Made by a program: the position numbers and the translations under genes. The notes beneath the pieces were generated by a model. That model saw only the letters and a program-made list of their open reading frames with translations, searched no databases and was not told where the DNA came from. Below, piece after piece: positions 47,337 to 56,312 of a DNA stretch of 64,000 nucleotides. Origin of the DNA: Gemmobacter megaterium (GTDB lineage: Bacteria; Pseudomonadota; Alphaproteobacteria; Rhodobacterales; Rhodobacteraceae); contig NZ_FTOT01000004.1 of NCBI RefSeq assembly GCF_900156815.1, positions 248,001-312,000 on the forward strand, written 5' to 3'. The first letter of the stretch is position 1. Every line of letters begins with the position of its first letter.

Positions 47337-48935
47337 ATGCTGGACAATCGCCCCCCCCTTCCGCCCGAAATCGCCCGCCGCCGGACTTTTGCGATCATCG
47401 CACATCCGGATGCGGGGAAAACCACACTGACCGAAAAGTTCCTGCTGTTCGGCGGCGCCATTCAGATGGCCGGTCAGGTGCGCGCCAAGGGCGAGGCGCG
47501 GCGCACGCGGTCGGACTTCATGAAGCTGGAACAGGACCGGGGCATCTCGGTCTCGGCCTCGGCCATGTCGTTCGACTACCGCGAATTCCGGTTCAATCTG
47601 GTCGATACGCCCGGCCACTCGGATTTCTCGGAAGATACCTATCGCACGCTGACCGCCGTGGATGCCGCGATCATGGTGATCGACGGCGCCAAGGGGGTGG
47701 AAAGCCAGACGCGCAAACTGTTCGAGGTCTGCCGCCTGCGCGATCTGCCGATCTTGACCTTTTGCAACAAGATGGACCGCGAAAGCCGCGATACATTCGA
47801 GATCATCGACGAGATCCAGGAGAATCTGGCCATCGACGTGGCGCCTGCAAGCTGGCCCATCGGATCGGGGCGCGAGTTTCTGGGCGCCTATGACCTGATG
47901 AACGACCGGCTGGAACTCATGGACCGGGCCGACCGCAACAAGGTGGCGGAAACCGTCCAGATCACCGGGCTGGACGATCCGAAGCTGGCCGACCACATCC
48001 CCGCGGATCTGCTGGCGAAGCTGCGCGAAGAGGTGGAGATGGCGCGCGAGCTGCTGCCCGCCTTTGACCGTGCCGCATTCCTCAACGGGTCGATGACGCC
48101 GATCTGGTTCGGGTCGGCCATCAATTCCTTTGGCGTCAAGGAACTGATGGAGGGGATCGGAAATTTCGGTCCCGAGCCGCAGCCGCAAAAGGCGTCCGAG
48201 CGTATGGTGGGCGCCGAGGAAACGCCTGTGACCGGCTTTGTCTTCAAGGTGCAGGCCAACATGGACCCCAAGCACCGCGACCGCGTGGCCTTTGTCCGCC
48301 TGGCATCGGGACATTTCGAGCGCGGCATGAAGATGCTGCATGTACGGTCGAAGAAGCCGATGGCCGTGACCAACCCGGTGCTGTTCCTGGCCGCCGACCG
48401 CGAGTTGACCGAAGAGGCATGGGCGGGCGACATCATCGGCATCCCCAACCATGGCCAGTTGCGCATTGGCGATGCCCTGACCGAAGGCGAGGCGCTGCGC
48501 TTCACCGGCATCCCCAGCTTTGCGCCGGAGTTGCTGCAATCGGTGCGCGCCACCGACCCGATGAAGGCCAAGCATCTGGAAAAGGCGCTGATGCAATTCG
48601 CCGAGGAAGGCGCGGCCAAGGTGTTCAAGCCGATGATCGGGTCCGGCTTCATTGTCGGTGTGGTCGGTGCTCTGCAATTCGACGTGCTGGCCAGCCGGAT
48701 CGAAATTGAATACGGCATCCCGGTGCGCTTCGAGGGATCTGGCTTCACCTCCGCCCGCTGGATCGCCGGTCCGCAGGACGAGATGGACAAGCTGATCAAC
48801 GTCAACAAGCAGCATATCGCGGTGGACAATGACGGCGACATGGTCTTTCTGACCCGCCTGCAATGGGACATCGACCGCGTGATCCGCGATTATCCGGCGC
48901 TGAAACTGACCGCGACCAAGGAGATGATGGCGTGA
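47337..48935 (+). CDS. prfC: Peptide chain release factor 3
   Basis: 532 residues. GTPase motifs: G1 AHPDAGKTT, switch region RGISVSASAM, DTPGHSDF, NKMDRE. The FNLVDTPGHSDFSED block and GSGREF stretch match RF3 rather than EF-G. It recycles RF1/RF2 after termination using GTP. The ATG at 47337 gives the family N terminus; a 40-residue extension upstream in frame is non-homologous. Stop overlaps the next start (GTGA). Confidence 0.97.
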   Translation: MLDNRPPLPPEIARRRTFAIIAHPDAGKTTLTEKFLLFGGAIQMAGQVRAKGEARRTRSDFMKLEQDRGISVSASAMSFDYREFRFNLVDTPGHSDFSEDTYRTLTAVDAAIMVIDGAKGVESQTRKLFEVCRLRDLPILTFCNKMDRESRDTFEIIDEIQENLAIDVAPASWPIGSGREFLGAYDLMNDRLELMDRADRNKVAETVQITGLDDPKLADHIPADLLAKLREEVEMARELLPAFDRAAFLNGSMTPIWFGSAINSFGVKELMEGIGNFGPEPQPQKASERMVGAEETPVTGFVFKVQANMDPKHRDRVAFVRLASGHFERGMKMLHVRSKKPMAVTNPVLFLAADRELTEEAWAGDIIGIPNHGQLRIGDALTEGEALRFTGIPSFAPELLQSVRATDPMKAKHLEKALMQFAEEGAAKVFKPMIGSGFIVGVVGALQFDVLASRIEIEYGIPVRFEGSGFTSARWIAGPQDEMDKLINVNKQHIAVDNDGDMVFLTRLQWDIDRVIRDYPALKLTATKEMMA

Positions 48936-49408
48936 GCGCCATTCCGCGCGACCTGGTGGCCGAGGCGCTTGGGGTGGCACCCGATGCCCTGCCGCCGGGC
49001 GATCTGCCGGTCGCGCGGTTTGCCGAACGCTGGATGGGCTGGCTGCGCGCCACGCAATCTGCCGAGGCGCCTGAAAGCCATGCAGAGTTCTGGACCTTTG
49101 CGCTGTTCGGCGCCCTGGCGCGGCACGCGCCGGACTTGTGCCTGGACGCGGTCTTGGGGTGCCTTGCCTTGGCGACCAGCGCCGAAGAGGCCGCACTGAT
49201 CGCCGCCGGCCCGCTTGAAGATGTGATCACGGCAAACGGCAGCAGGGTGATTGAACGGATCGAGCACGAGGCCGCCCGGTCTCCGCGCTTTCGCTATGCG
49301 TTGACCGGGGTCTGGGCCGACGGTTCGGCCGGAACGCCACTGTGGCAACGGATAGAGGCCGCGCGCAGCGGCCCCGGCCTGGACAGCGGCGCACCGCTGC
49401 CCGGCTGA
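48932..49408 (+). CDS. Hypothetical protein overlapping prfC
   Basis: 158 residues from a GTG that overlaps the prfC stop. The protein is acidic and alpha-helical in appearance with several Trp (WMGWL, FWTFALF, VWADG). I cannot assign a domain; the pattern E(F)WxFxxFxxL followed by a helix-rich tail resembles small conserved hypotheticals of the DUF6869 kind, but I am not sure. Tight coupling to prfC suggests co-translation. No signal peptide or membrane helix. Confidence 0.65.
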   Translation: MSAIPRDLVAEALGVAPDALPPGDLPVARFAERWMGWLRATQSAEAPESHAEFWTFALFGALARHAPDLCLDAVLGCLALATSAEEAALIAAGPLEDVITANGSRVIERIEHEAARSPRFRYALTGVWADGSAGTPLWQRIEAARSGPGLDSGAPLPG

Positions 49409-49471
49409 TCCATCAGGTTCCGGTCTGGCGATACGGCAACCGGCCGGGGCCGGCGCCGCATCGGGCCGGGG

Positions 49472-50194
49472 TCAGGGCGCGGTCAGTTCCCAGGTCATGG
49501 TGACGTTGACGGTATAGGTCACTTCGCCACCTTCGACGGGGACGGCTTCGGCGGCCATGGCCACGGCCCCCCTGCGATACATCGGAACCGGATCGGCCAT
49601 GCCGCCCGTTTCAGACATCTCGATCACCGGGCCAAGCTTTGCACCGGCAGCCTCGGCCATCATCGCGGCCTTGCGTGCCGCCTCTGTGACGGCATTGACC
49701 CGTGCCGCATCCAATGCGCTGGTGGCATCGGCCAGCCCGAAGCTCAGGCCCTGAAAGGTGTTCGCGCCATCGCCGACGGCCTTGTCCAGAATGCCCCCCA
49801 GCGCCGCCAGATCACGCACCCGCACCGTCACCTGATTCGAGACTTCGTAGCCAATGACCTTGGGAGGCTCGCCATCGCGGCTATAGTCCATGCGGGGGCC
49901 CAGGTTCAGGCCCGAGGTTTGCAGATCGCGTTCTGCCACACCTGCGGCCTTGAGCTGTGCCAGAACCGCCGCCAGCCGGGTGCTGTTCTCGGCCAATGCG
50001 GCGGCAGCGGTATCGCCTTGTGTCGTTACCCCCAGCGTGATCGTGGCCATATCGGGGCGCGCATCGACCCGCCCCTCGCCCATGACGGTGATGCGGGGCT
50101 TGGCCGTATCGGCAAGCGCCGGACTCGCGGCCATCTGCACCGCCAGCGCCGCAGCCAGGCCCATTGCCAGCACGGAAACCGTTTTCAATCGCAT
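49472..50194 (-). CDS. SIMPL domain protein (DUF541), periplasmic
   Basis: 240 residues: Sec signal peptide (about 1-29, ends SPALA-D), then the SIMPL domain starting ITVMGEGRVDARPDMATITLGV, the typical opening, with the repeated helix-strand pattern later (SGLNLGPRMDYS). Family members such as E. coli YggE are linked to oxidative-stress tolerance, but the mechanism is unclear. I chose the ATG at 50194 because AAGGAG is seven bases upstream; the ATG two codons earlier is too close. Convergent with the hypothetical at 48932. Confidence 0.88.
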   Translation of the reverse strand: MRLKTVSVLAMGLAAALAVQMAASPALADTAKPRITVMGEGRVDARPDMATITLGVTTQGDTAAAALAENSTRLAAVLAQLKAAGVAERDLQTSGLNLGPRMDYSRDGEPPKVIGYEVSNQVTVRVRDLAALGGILDKAVGDGANTFQGLSFGLADATSALDAARVNAVTEAARKAAMMAEAAGAKLGPVIEMSETGGMADPVPMYRRGAVAMAAEAVPVEGGEVTYTVNVTMTWELTAP

Positions 50195-50352
50195 GTTCAT
50201 ACTCCTTTTCGGATGGATTTCAGTGTTGTGAGGCCGATACGCAAGGAAACCCTGGCAGAATTCCTTTCATTCGGCGAATTCCTGCTATAGGTAACACTCT
50301 ATGCGACCCTCACGCTGTCGCCAGGCCGCCCGACCATGTAAATAGTGGACGC

Positions 50353-53247
50353 ATGAAGCCATCTTTCGCCTTGACGTTCGCCAACGATATGATCGGCCTG
50401 CTGCACCGCACGCCATCCGGTTGGCTTTCCATCGGGACCGTCGCTCAGGACGATCCCGAGCTGACCGAGGCTCTCGGTCTTCTGCGCAGCTCTGCCCTGG
50501 AGCTGGAGCCGCAGGGGGTCACCACCAAGGTGGTCATCCCGAACAGCGAAATCCTGTATTCGACGGTGCACGCGCCCGGCCCCAAAGCTGCACAGCGCCG
50601 GGCCCAGATCGCCGCCGCGCTGGACGGGCAGACGCCCTATGACCTGTCAGAACTCGCCTTCGACTGGTCGGGCACCGGCGACATGGTGCATGTTGCGGCC
50701 GTCGCCCGTGAGACATTGGCACAGGCAGAGGCATTCGCGGTGGAACACGGGTTCAACCCCGTGTCCTTTGTGGCGATGCCCGATCCGGGCGGATTCGCCG
50801 CGGAACCCTGGTTCGGCCTGACAGATGCCGCGCCCGCCATCGTGGCAGAGGGCGACAAGGTTGTGCGCGATCAGGATCCGATCCGGGTCGTGTCCGACTT
50901 GTCCCCCGTAGCGGACGACGCGACCATTGCCGAACCACAGGTCGAGGAAGGCGCCATCAGCGCCGCGACGAACGCAACAGGGGATGCCGACCTCCCAGCC
51001 ACGGATAGCGACGAGGATCAGGGGCCGCCGCCCAGCCCGGCAGCCAGCCCGCCCGACGCACCGACCCCCGCCGATCTGCCTGATCCGGGCGCACCCGCGC
51101 CAGCGCCCCTTCCGGCCGATCCTGTGCCAGAGCCGGTTCCCGATCCGGCCCCGTCTGTCCCGGAAAATCCACCCGCCGACCCGGCACCCGTGCCGGAGCC
51201 TGTCGCCGTTCCGCCGGTGCATGACCCGCTGCCGGAGCCAGAGCCCGAAATGGTGCCTCCGGCGACCGATCCCCAACCGCAACCGGCGCCGCAGGAATTG
51301 CCACCCGATCCGGTACCCGAAGCGCCGATGATCGAAGACGTCGATCCGGTGAATGGCTGGCAAGGCGAAACCGACCCCGATCCGCTTGCCTCGGCCAAGG
51401 CGGCCTTGGCAGCCTCGCTGACGCCAAAGGCACCCGATGTGTCCCCTGCCCCGGTCTCTAGCGGATGGCCCGCAAGGCTTGGCGTTTCGACCGCTGGCGA
51501 TGATGTGCCGCCTGCACCGGCAAAATCGGTCCTGCGCGCAGCAGCGGCAGCCCGGTCCGACCGGGGCGCAGCCCCCGCGCTGAGCGACAAGGTGCAAAAG
51601 GCGCTTGGCAAGTCGTCCCGCACGGCAAAAGGCAAATCCAAAGCCCCGGTTGCCCGACCTGTCAGCGCACCGCCACCGCCGCCGCTTCCGCCGTCGGCGA
51701 CCCAGCCGAATGTGCCGCATCCCAAGTCCGAAGCCGAGGCGATGACCGTCTTTGGCCAGCGACAGGCCCGCATCGGCGGCAAGCCGCGTTTTCTGGGGTT
51801 GGCCCTGACGGCGCTGCTTCTGGTGATCCTGCTGGTGGTCGCAGTCTGGGCCGCCATGGTGCTGGATGCTCCGCAAGACGCGGCCTTGTCGCCAGAGACA
51901 GAGGCCGAAGTCATTGCGGCCGATCCCGCCCCGGACAGCCCGGCCGACCCGGATGTCACCGAACCCGCCACCGCCTCTGCCGAGGATCCCGCCCCCGAGA
52001 CGCTGGCCGCGACGATAGAGCCGGAACCCGTCGCCGCCCCCGAGCCGGAGGCCGAGAGCGCCCCAACGACAGAGACCGCCACGCCGGATCCCGCGCCCGC
52101 AGGGGCCGATGCGGCACTGGATGTCGCCACCTCGGTGCGTGGCCCGGATGGCGGCGATGTCGAGGAGCTGACACTGCCGCTGCCGGATCAGGCGCTGGAT
52201 GCGACGCCACGGGCCCGGCTGGCCGCGACCTCTGCCGCGAATGCGGACCTTCCCCCATCAGCTCCGGTCGTGCTTCCGGCCTATGGGGCGCTGTATCAGT
52301 TCGATGCCGAGGGCAATATCCTGCCCACAGCCGAAGGCGTGATCACCCCGGATGGGGTGCGTCTGGTTGCAGGGCGCCCGGCAATCATCCCGCCGGCCCG
52401 TCCTGAAACCGATCCACCGGCCCCTGCGTCCGCCACACCAGAACCAGAGCCGGACGCCGCGTCCAGCGCGCCTGCAGAGATCGTTATCGCGCCAACAGAG
52501 CCCCCGCCGTCGCAGCCCCCCGAAGTCGCCGGGGCGTTTCAGCCCGACGACACTGTTGCGCGGAGCCGTCCGCGGACGCGCCCTGCGGGTCTGGCCCCTG
52601 AGCCCGCGCCCGAGACCGGCGATCCTGCGGCACAAGAGGGGGCGCTTCCCGCCTTTACCGACGAGGGCACCGGGTTCGCCAGCCGCCGCCCGCCGGCACG
52701 ACCGGCGGCGATCGCTGCCGCAGCCTCCGCAGCCGCAGAGGCAGAACAGACCCGCCGTCTGGCCGAAGCCGCAGCAGCGGCTGCCGCCGCCGCGTCGACC
52801 GCAGCCCAGATCGAGACGGTATCTGCCCTTGCGCCGACCCGTCGCCCACCAGCGCGCCCGGCCAATTTCTCCAGCACGGTGCAAACCGCCGTGGCCGCAG
52901 CCGTGGCGCAGCCCCGCGTGGCGCCCGCCGTGGCCAGCCGCAGCGACGATGCCTTTGACGATGGAGAGCCCGACACGCCGCGCGCCGCGCCCAGCATCCC
53001 GACGCGGGCGTCGGTGGCCCGACAGGCGACCGTGACCGGGGCGCTGAATCTTGGCCGTATCAACCTGATCGGTGTGTTCGGCACGTCGAACAGCCGCTAT
53101 GCGCTGGTGCGCGAAAGCAGTGGCCGTCTGGTGCGCGTCAAGGTCGGCGACCGGCTGGACGGTGGCCGCGTTGTCGCCATTGGCCAAGCCGATCTTTCCT
53201 ATCAGCGTGGCAGCAACACCGTTCGGCTGGCCATGCCCCGCACCTGA
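50353..53247 (+). CDS. Large envelope protein: GspL-like N domain, one membrane helix, GspC/PilP-like C domain
   Basis: 964 residues. Residues 1-165 look like the cytoplasmic actin-like fold of GspL/PilM (VVIPNSEILYSTVHAPGP, then RRAQIAAALDG and VHVAAVARETLAQAEAF). Residues ~165-475 are Pro/Ala/Glu-rich and probably disordered. A single membrane helix at 480-504 (FLGLALTALLLVILLVV...) is followed by a long Ala/Pro-rich periplasmic stretch (505-890). The last ~70 residues resemble the GspC/PilP homology region: GRINLIGVFGTSNSRYALV, VRVKVGDRLDGGRVVAIG. No type II secretion or type IV pilus genes are nearby. Related proteins are often annotated as 'translation initiation factor 2', for which I see no support. 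Confidence 0.75.
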   Translation: MKPSFALTFANDMIGLLHRTPSGWLSIGTVAQDDPELTEALGLLRSSALELEPQGVTTKVVIPNSEILYSTVHAPGPKAAQRRAQIAAALDGQTPYDLSELAFDWSGTGDMVHVAAVARETLAQAEAFAVEHGFNPVSFVAMPDPGGFAAEPWFGLTDAAPAIVAEGDKVVRDQDPIRVVSDLSPVADDATIAEPQVEEGAISAATNATGDADLPATDSDEDQGPPPSPAASPPDAPTPADLPDPGAPAPAPLPADPVPEPVPDPAPSVPENPPADPAPVPEPVAVPPVHDPLPEPEPEMVPPATDPQPQPAPQELPPDPVPEAPMIEDVDPVNGWQGETDPDPLASAKAALAASLTPKAPDVSPAPVSSGWPARLGVSTAGDDVPPAPAKSVLRAAAAARSDRGAAPALSDKVQKALGKSSRTAKGKSKAPVARPVSAPPPPPLPPSATQPNVPHPKSEAEAMTVFGQRQARIGGKPRFLGLALTALLLVILLVVAVWAAMVLDAPQDAALSPETEAEVIAADPAPDSPADPDVTEPATASAEDPAPETLAATIEPEPVAAPEPEAESAPTTETATPDPAPAGADAALDVATSVRGPDGGDVEELTLPLPDQALDATPRARLAATSAANADLPPSAPVVLPAYGALYQFDAEGNILPTAEGVITPDGVRLVAGRPAIIPPARPETDPPAPASATPEPEPDAASSAPAEIVIAPTEPPPSQPPEVAGAFQPDDTVARSRPRTRPAGLAPEPAPETGDPAAQEGALPAFTDEGTGFASRRPPARPAAIAAAASAAAEAEQTRRLAEAAAAAAAAASTAAQIETVSALAPTRRPPARPANFSSTVQTAVAAAVAQPRVAPAVASRSDDAFDDGEPDTPRAAPSIPTRASVARQATVTGALNLGRINLIGVFGTSNSRYALVRESSGRLVRVKVGDRLDGGRVVAIGQADLSYQRGSNTVRLAMPRT

Positions 53248-53948
53248 AGCGCAGCGGCGATCCGGTCCAGCCGCGCAGCAAGCGCCCCCGGCATCGACAG
53301 GAACGGGGAATGCGACGCATCCATATCGCTCAGATGCCCCTCTGGCAGCCCTTCGGCCATGGTCAGTTGGTACTCTGGCGGAATGGCCCGGTCTTCGACA
53401 CAGCGGATATAGAACTGCGGCAAGGCTGCCGAGCGGTCCGTCAGCATCAGCGGCGTCTCCTGCGGCGCTATGGGCTGCGGTGTCTGATGCGACAGGGCCC
53501 ATGCCACCGTGTCGGGCGCGCAATCGTGATAGAACAGCCCCGCCATCGCCGGATCAAAGGTAAAGACGGCGCCATCCACCCGTATTGCCGGGCGCAAGGG
53601 CTGGCGTGGCCCTGCCCGCCGCATATCCCCCAGCGACATGCCAGACACCGGACGATAGGCACACAGATAGACCAACGCCTGAACATGGGTCGGGTCCATC
53701 TCGGCCGCCGCCGTGATGGGATAGCCCCCCATCGAATGGCCCAGCACGATGGTCGGCTCGCGCAGCGCAGCGCAGATCGCGCGGGCATAGGCATCCAGCG
53801 TCACCCCCTCGCGCGGGGTCGGATCCAGACCATGGCCCGGCAAGTCGATGGCCTGCACCTGATGGCCCAGAGCCTCCAGCGCCGGAATGGTATCGCGCCA
53901 GCACCATGCGCCATGGCAAGAGCCGTGAATCAACAGAAACCGTGCCAT
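53202..53948 (-). CDS. Alpha/beta-fold hydrolase (esterase-like)
   Basis: 248 residues. It starts MARFLLIHGSCHGAWCW (oxyanion region HGSCHGAW), with the nucleophile elbow LGHSMGGYP (Ser in GHSMG) and an acid/His pair in EDRAI and DASHSPF. The plant esterase/acetone-cyanohydrin-lyase-like subfamily fits best. It directly follows the lactonase gene, sharing one base (TGATG). The C-terminal ~13 residues are read from DNA that also codes the end of the large plus-strand gene (46-bp convergent overlap). Confidence 0.85.
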   Translation of the reverse strand: MARFLLIHGSCHGAWCWRDTIPALEALGHQVQAIDLPGHGLDPTPREGVTLDAYARAICAALREPTIVLGHSMGGYPITAAAEMDPTHVQALVYLCAYRPVSGMSLGDMRRAGPRQPLRPAIRVDGAVFTFDPAMAGLFYHDCAPDTVAWALSHQTPQPIAPQETPLMLTDRSAALPQFYIRCVEDRAIPPEYQLTMAEGLPEGHLSDMDASHSPFLSMPGALAARLDRIAAALQVRGMASRTVLLPR

Positions 53949-54787
53949 CAGTGATGATGCCCATGATGCGGGTGATGATCGTGGCCGCAGCCACCGCCCT
54001 GCATATGCCCGACCCGTTCCAGAAACTGCGTCACTCGCGCGGCAAAGGCGTCGGGCGCCTCGACACAAGGCAGATGGCCTGCGCCACGGATCAGATGGAA
54101 CTCGGCGCCCCGTATCAGATCGGCGGTTTCCCGCACCAGATCGGCCGGGGTCGATCCATCCTCGGATCCGGCAATCGCCAGGGTCGGCAGCGTCAGACCA
54201 GAGGTCGGCGTATAGAAATCGGTGCCCGCAATGGCGGCGCAACAGCCGACATACCCCTCCAGCGGTGTCCGGGTCAGCATGTTGCGCCAGCCCGCCAGTT
54301 CCGCCTCTTGCCGGAACCGCCGCGAGAACCAGCGCTCCATGACAGGTTCTGCCAACGCCTCCAGCCCGCCTGCCCGTGCCGCAGAGATACGCGCCTGCCA
54401 CATCTCTGCGGTGCCGATCTTGGCCGCCGTGTTCGAGATCACCATCGCGCGGACCAGATCCAGCCGCTTGACCGCCAGCCCCTGCGCGATCATGCCGCCG
54501 ATGGACAGGCCGACGAACACGCAGGCTTTCACCGACAGGGCATCCAGCAGGCGTTCCGCATCGCGCACCAGGGCCCCCATCGCATAGGGGCCGGGCGGGC
54601 AATCCGACAGGCCGTGCCCGCGCATGTCATAGCGGATATAGCGATACCCTTGCGGCAGTAGCGGGATCACCTTGTCCCACAGCCGCAGATCGGTGCCCAG
54701 CGAATTGGCAAACACCACCGGTGCCCCGGCAGGATCGCCATCCTGACGCCAATGCAACCGGATATCGCCCAGATCGCAGATGTCCAT
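53948..54787 (-). CDS. pcaD: 3-oxoadipate enol-lactonase-like alpha/beta hydrolase with His-rich tail
   Basis: 279 residues. Nucleophile elbow VGLSIGGMIAQGLA, HGLSD motif DMRGHGLSDCP, and acid/His pair EDGSTPADL and GAGHLPCVEAP fit PcaD, which opens 3-oxoadipate enol-lactone in the protocatechuate/catechol route. The ATG at 54787 follows GAGAGGA. The last 16 residues contain eight histidines (CGHDHHPHHGHHH at the very end), an unusual natural metal-binding-like tail for this family. No other pca genes are present, so the lactonase role is less certain than the fold. Confidence 0.78.
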   Translation of the reverse strand: MDICDLGDIRLHWRQDGDPAGAPVVFANSLGTDLRLWDKVIPLLPQGYRYIRYDMRGHGLSDCPPGPYAMGALVRDAERLLDALSVKACVFVGLSIGGMIAQGLAVKRLDLVRAMVISNTAAKIGTAEMWQARISAARAGGLEALAEPVMERWFSRRFRQEAELAGWRNMLTRTPLEGYVGCCAAIAGTDFYTPTSGLTLPTLAIAGSEDGSTPADLVRETADLIRGAEFHLIRGAGHLPCVEAPDAFAARVTQFLERVGHMQGGGCGHDHHPHHGHHH

Positions 54788-54847
54788 CTGTCCTCTCCGT
54801 TCCACAGGGGGCCAGTTCTGCGCGTTTCCGCGCCGGGCGCAACCCGG

Positions 54848-55171
54848 TCAGTGCGACACGACCGCAAGCCCCGCCAACACCAGCCCCGCACCGCCCAGTT
54901 GACGCAGGTTCAACCCCTCGCCGATGGACCATGCATAGGTCAGCACGATCAGCGTCTCGACCCCGATGATCGAAATATACACGATGCCAAGATCGGCGCT
55001 GCGCAAGATGATGACCTCGGAGACCGCCGCCAGCACAAAGCCCGCGGCCACTACCACGATGGCCAGCACCGTTACCGCGCTGGACCCCATCTTCATCCCG
55101 ATCGTGGCACCTGAATAGCCGAGTGCTGCCAGCAGGATCAGCGCCAAAGTGGCCGGTTGAAATACAGACAT
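54848..55171 (-). CDS. Small four-helix transporter-like membrane protein (SMR/DMT type)
   Basis: 107 residues with four membrane helices, the size and layout of small multidrug resistance or half-EamA proteins (LALILLAALGYSGATIGMK; VLAIVVVAAGFVLAAVSEVIILR; IISIIGVETLIVLTYAW-like; LGGAGLVLAGLAVV). The central glutamates (SEVI, GVET) could carry substrate coupling. It is on the same strand as the lactonase gene but 60 bp upstream. Substrate unknown. Confidence 0.75.
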   Translation of the reverse strand: MSVFQPATLALILLAALGYSGATIGMKMGSSAVTVLAIVVVAAGFVLAAVSEVIILRSADLGIVYISIIGVETLIVLTYAWSIGEGLNLRQLGGAGLVLAGLAVVSH

Positions 55172-55272
55172 GAACCCCACCCCGCCGCCAAATCTGCGGC
55201 CTGCCATTCCAATGCGGAAAGGCTAGGTCGGGGGGCGACAGGGCGTCAAGGTGGGGTTTCGTGACCTGGCGC

Positions 55273-56250
55273 CTAGCCGTCAAGCAGCGCCAAGGCGCGA
55301 TTGAACACCTCTACATCCACGTTTCCGCCCGAAGCGATGCAGATCACCGTGTCGCCCTGCACCTGGTCGGGCAGGAACAGGGCTGCGGCCAGTGCCACCG
55401 CCCCACCGGGTTCCAGCACGATCTTCAGCCGCTGCCAGGCCAGCGCCATGGCGTGCAGCGCCTGCGCATCCGAGACCACCAGCCCCGGCCCTGCAAGCCG
55501 TTGCAGGATGGGAAACGTGATCTTGCCCGGCTCTGGCGTGACGATGGCGTCGCAAAGCGAGCCTTCCATACGCGGGTTGCGCTGCGGTGCCCCGGCGGCA
55601 AGGCTGCGGGCGGTATCGTCAAATCCCGCAGGCTCTGCCGGGCGAACCCGCAGGCCGGGCGCTCGCGCCTCCAGTGCCAGGGCGATGCCGCTGGTCAGCC
55701 CGCCCCCGCCGCAGCAGACCAGCACATCGGCCTGACCGATCCCTTCCTCTGCCGCCTGTTCGGCGATTTCAAGGCCGCAGGTGCCCTGTCCGGCAATCAC
55801 CATGGGCTCGTCATAGGGGCGGATCAGCGTCAGCCCGCGTTCCTTGGCGATACGCTGGCCGATATCCTCGCGGTTCTCGCCGGCGCGGTCATACAGCACG
55901 ACCTCGCCCCCCAGGGCGCGGGTGTTGGCGATTTTCAGCGCAGGGGCATCCTTGGGCATGATGATGACCGAAGCAACCCCATGCCGCGCCGCTGCCATGG
56001 CAACCCCTTGCGCGTGGTTGCCGCTGGAATAGGCCAGCACCCCCCTGGCCCGCACCTCGGGCGCCAAGGCCGATACGGCGGACCATGCGCCACGGAATTT
56101 GAACGATCCGGTATGTTGCAGACACTCTGCCTTGACGAACACACGCCGCCCCGCGATCTCGTCCAGAAACGGCGAGGACAGCAGCGGCGTGCGCCGCGCA
56201 ACGCCCTTCAGCCGCTTTGCGGCGGCTTCGATGGCAGCGATATCGGTCAT
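55273..56250 (-). CDS. Threonine/serine dehydratase (PLP fold type II)
   Basis: 325 residues, the short catabolic or racemase-like form (no regulatory ACT domain). PLP lysine in TGSFKFRGAWSA, SSGNHAQGVA and the phosphate-binding loop CGGGGLTSGIALA are intact. It deaminates threonine or serine; serine racemase-like activity is an alternative in this length class. It stands alone between a small transporter and recN, on the same strand. Confidence 0.88.
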   Translation of the reverse strand: MTDIAAIEAAAKRLKGVARRTPLLSSPFLDEIAGRRVFVKAECLQHTGSFKFRGAWSAVSALAPEVRARGVLAYSSGNHAQGVAMAAARHGVASVIIMPKDAPALKIANTRALGGEVVLYDRAGENREDIGQRIAKERGLTLIRPYDEPMVIAGQGTCGLEIAEQAAEEGIGQADVLVCCGGGGLTSGIALALEARAPGLRVRPAEPAGFDDTARSLAAGAPQRNPRMEGSLCDAIVTPEPGKITFPILQRLAGPGLVVSDAQALHAMALAWQRLKIVLEPGGAVALAAALFLPDQVQGDTVICIASGGNVDVEVFNRALALLDG

Positions 56251-56312
56251 GGCAGGTTCCTTTGCGCGAGTCTCGCGCGCAGGCTACATCCCTCTTGCGG
56301 CAGGGGCCAGTG

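Noticed and set aside
46882-47430. 182-codon frame overlapping the prfC start
   Set aside because: No ribosome site or family resemblance, composition atypical, and it overlaps the conserved N terminus of prfC in another frame.
50164-50352. 63-residue upstream extension of the large envelope protein
   Set aside because: Reads through the SIMPL gene promoter region, has no ribosome site and no domain logic; the ATG at 50353 gives a sensible GspL-like start.
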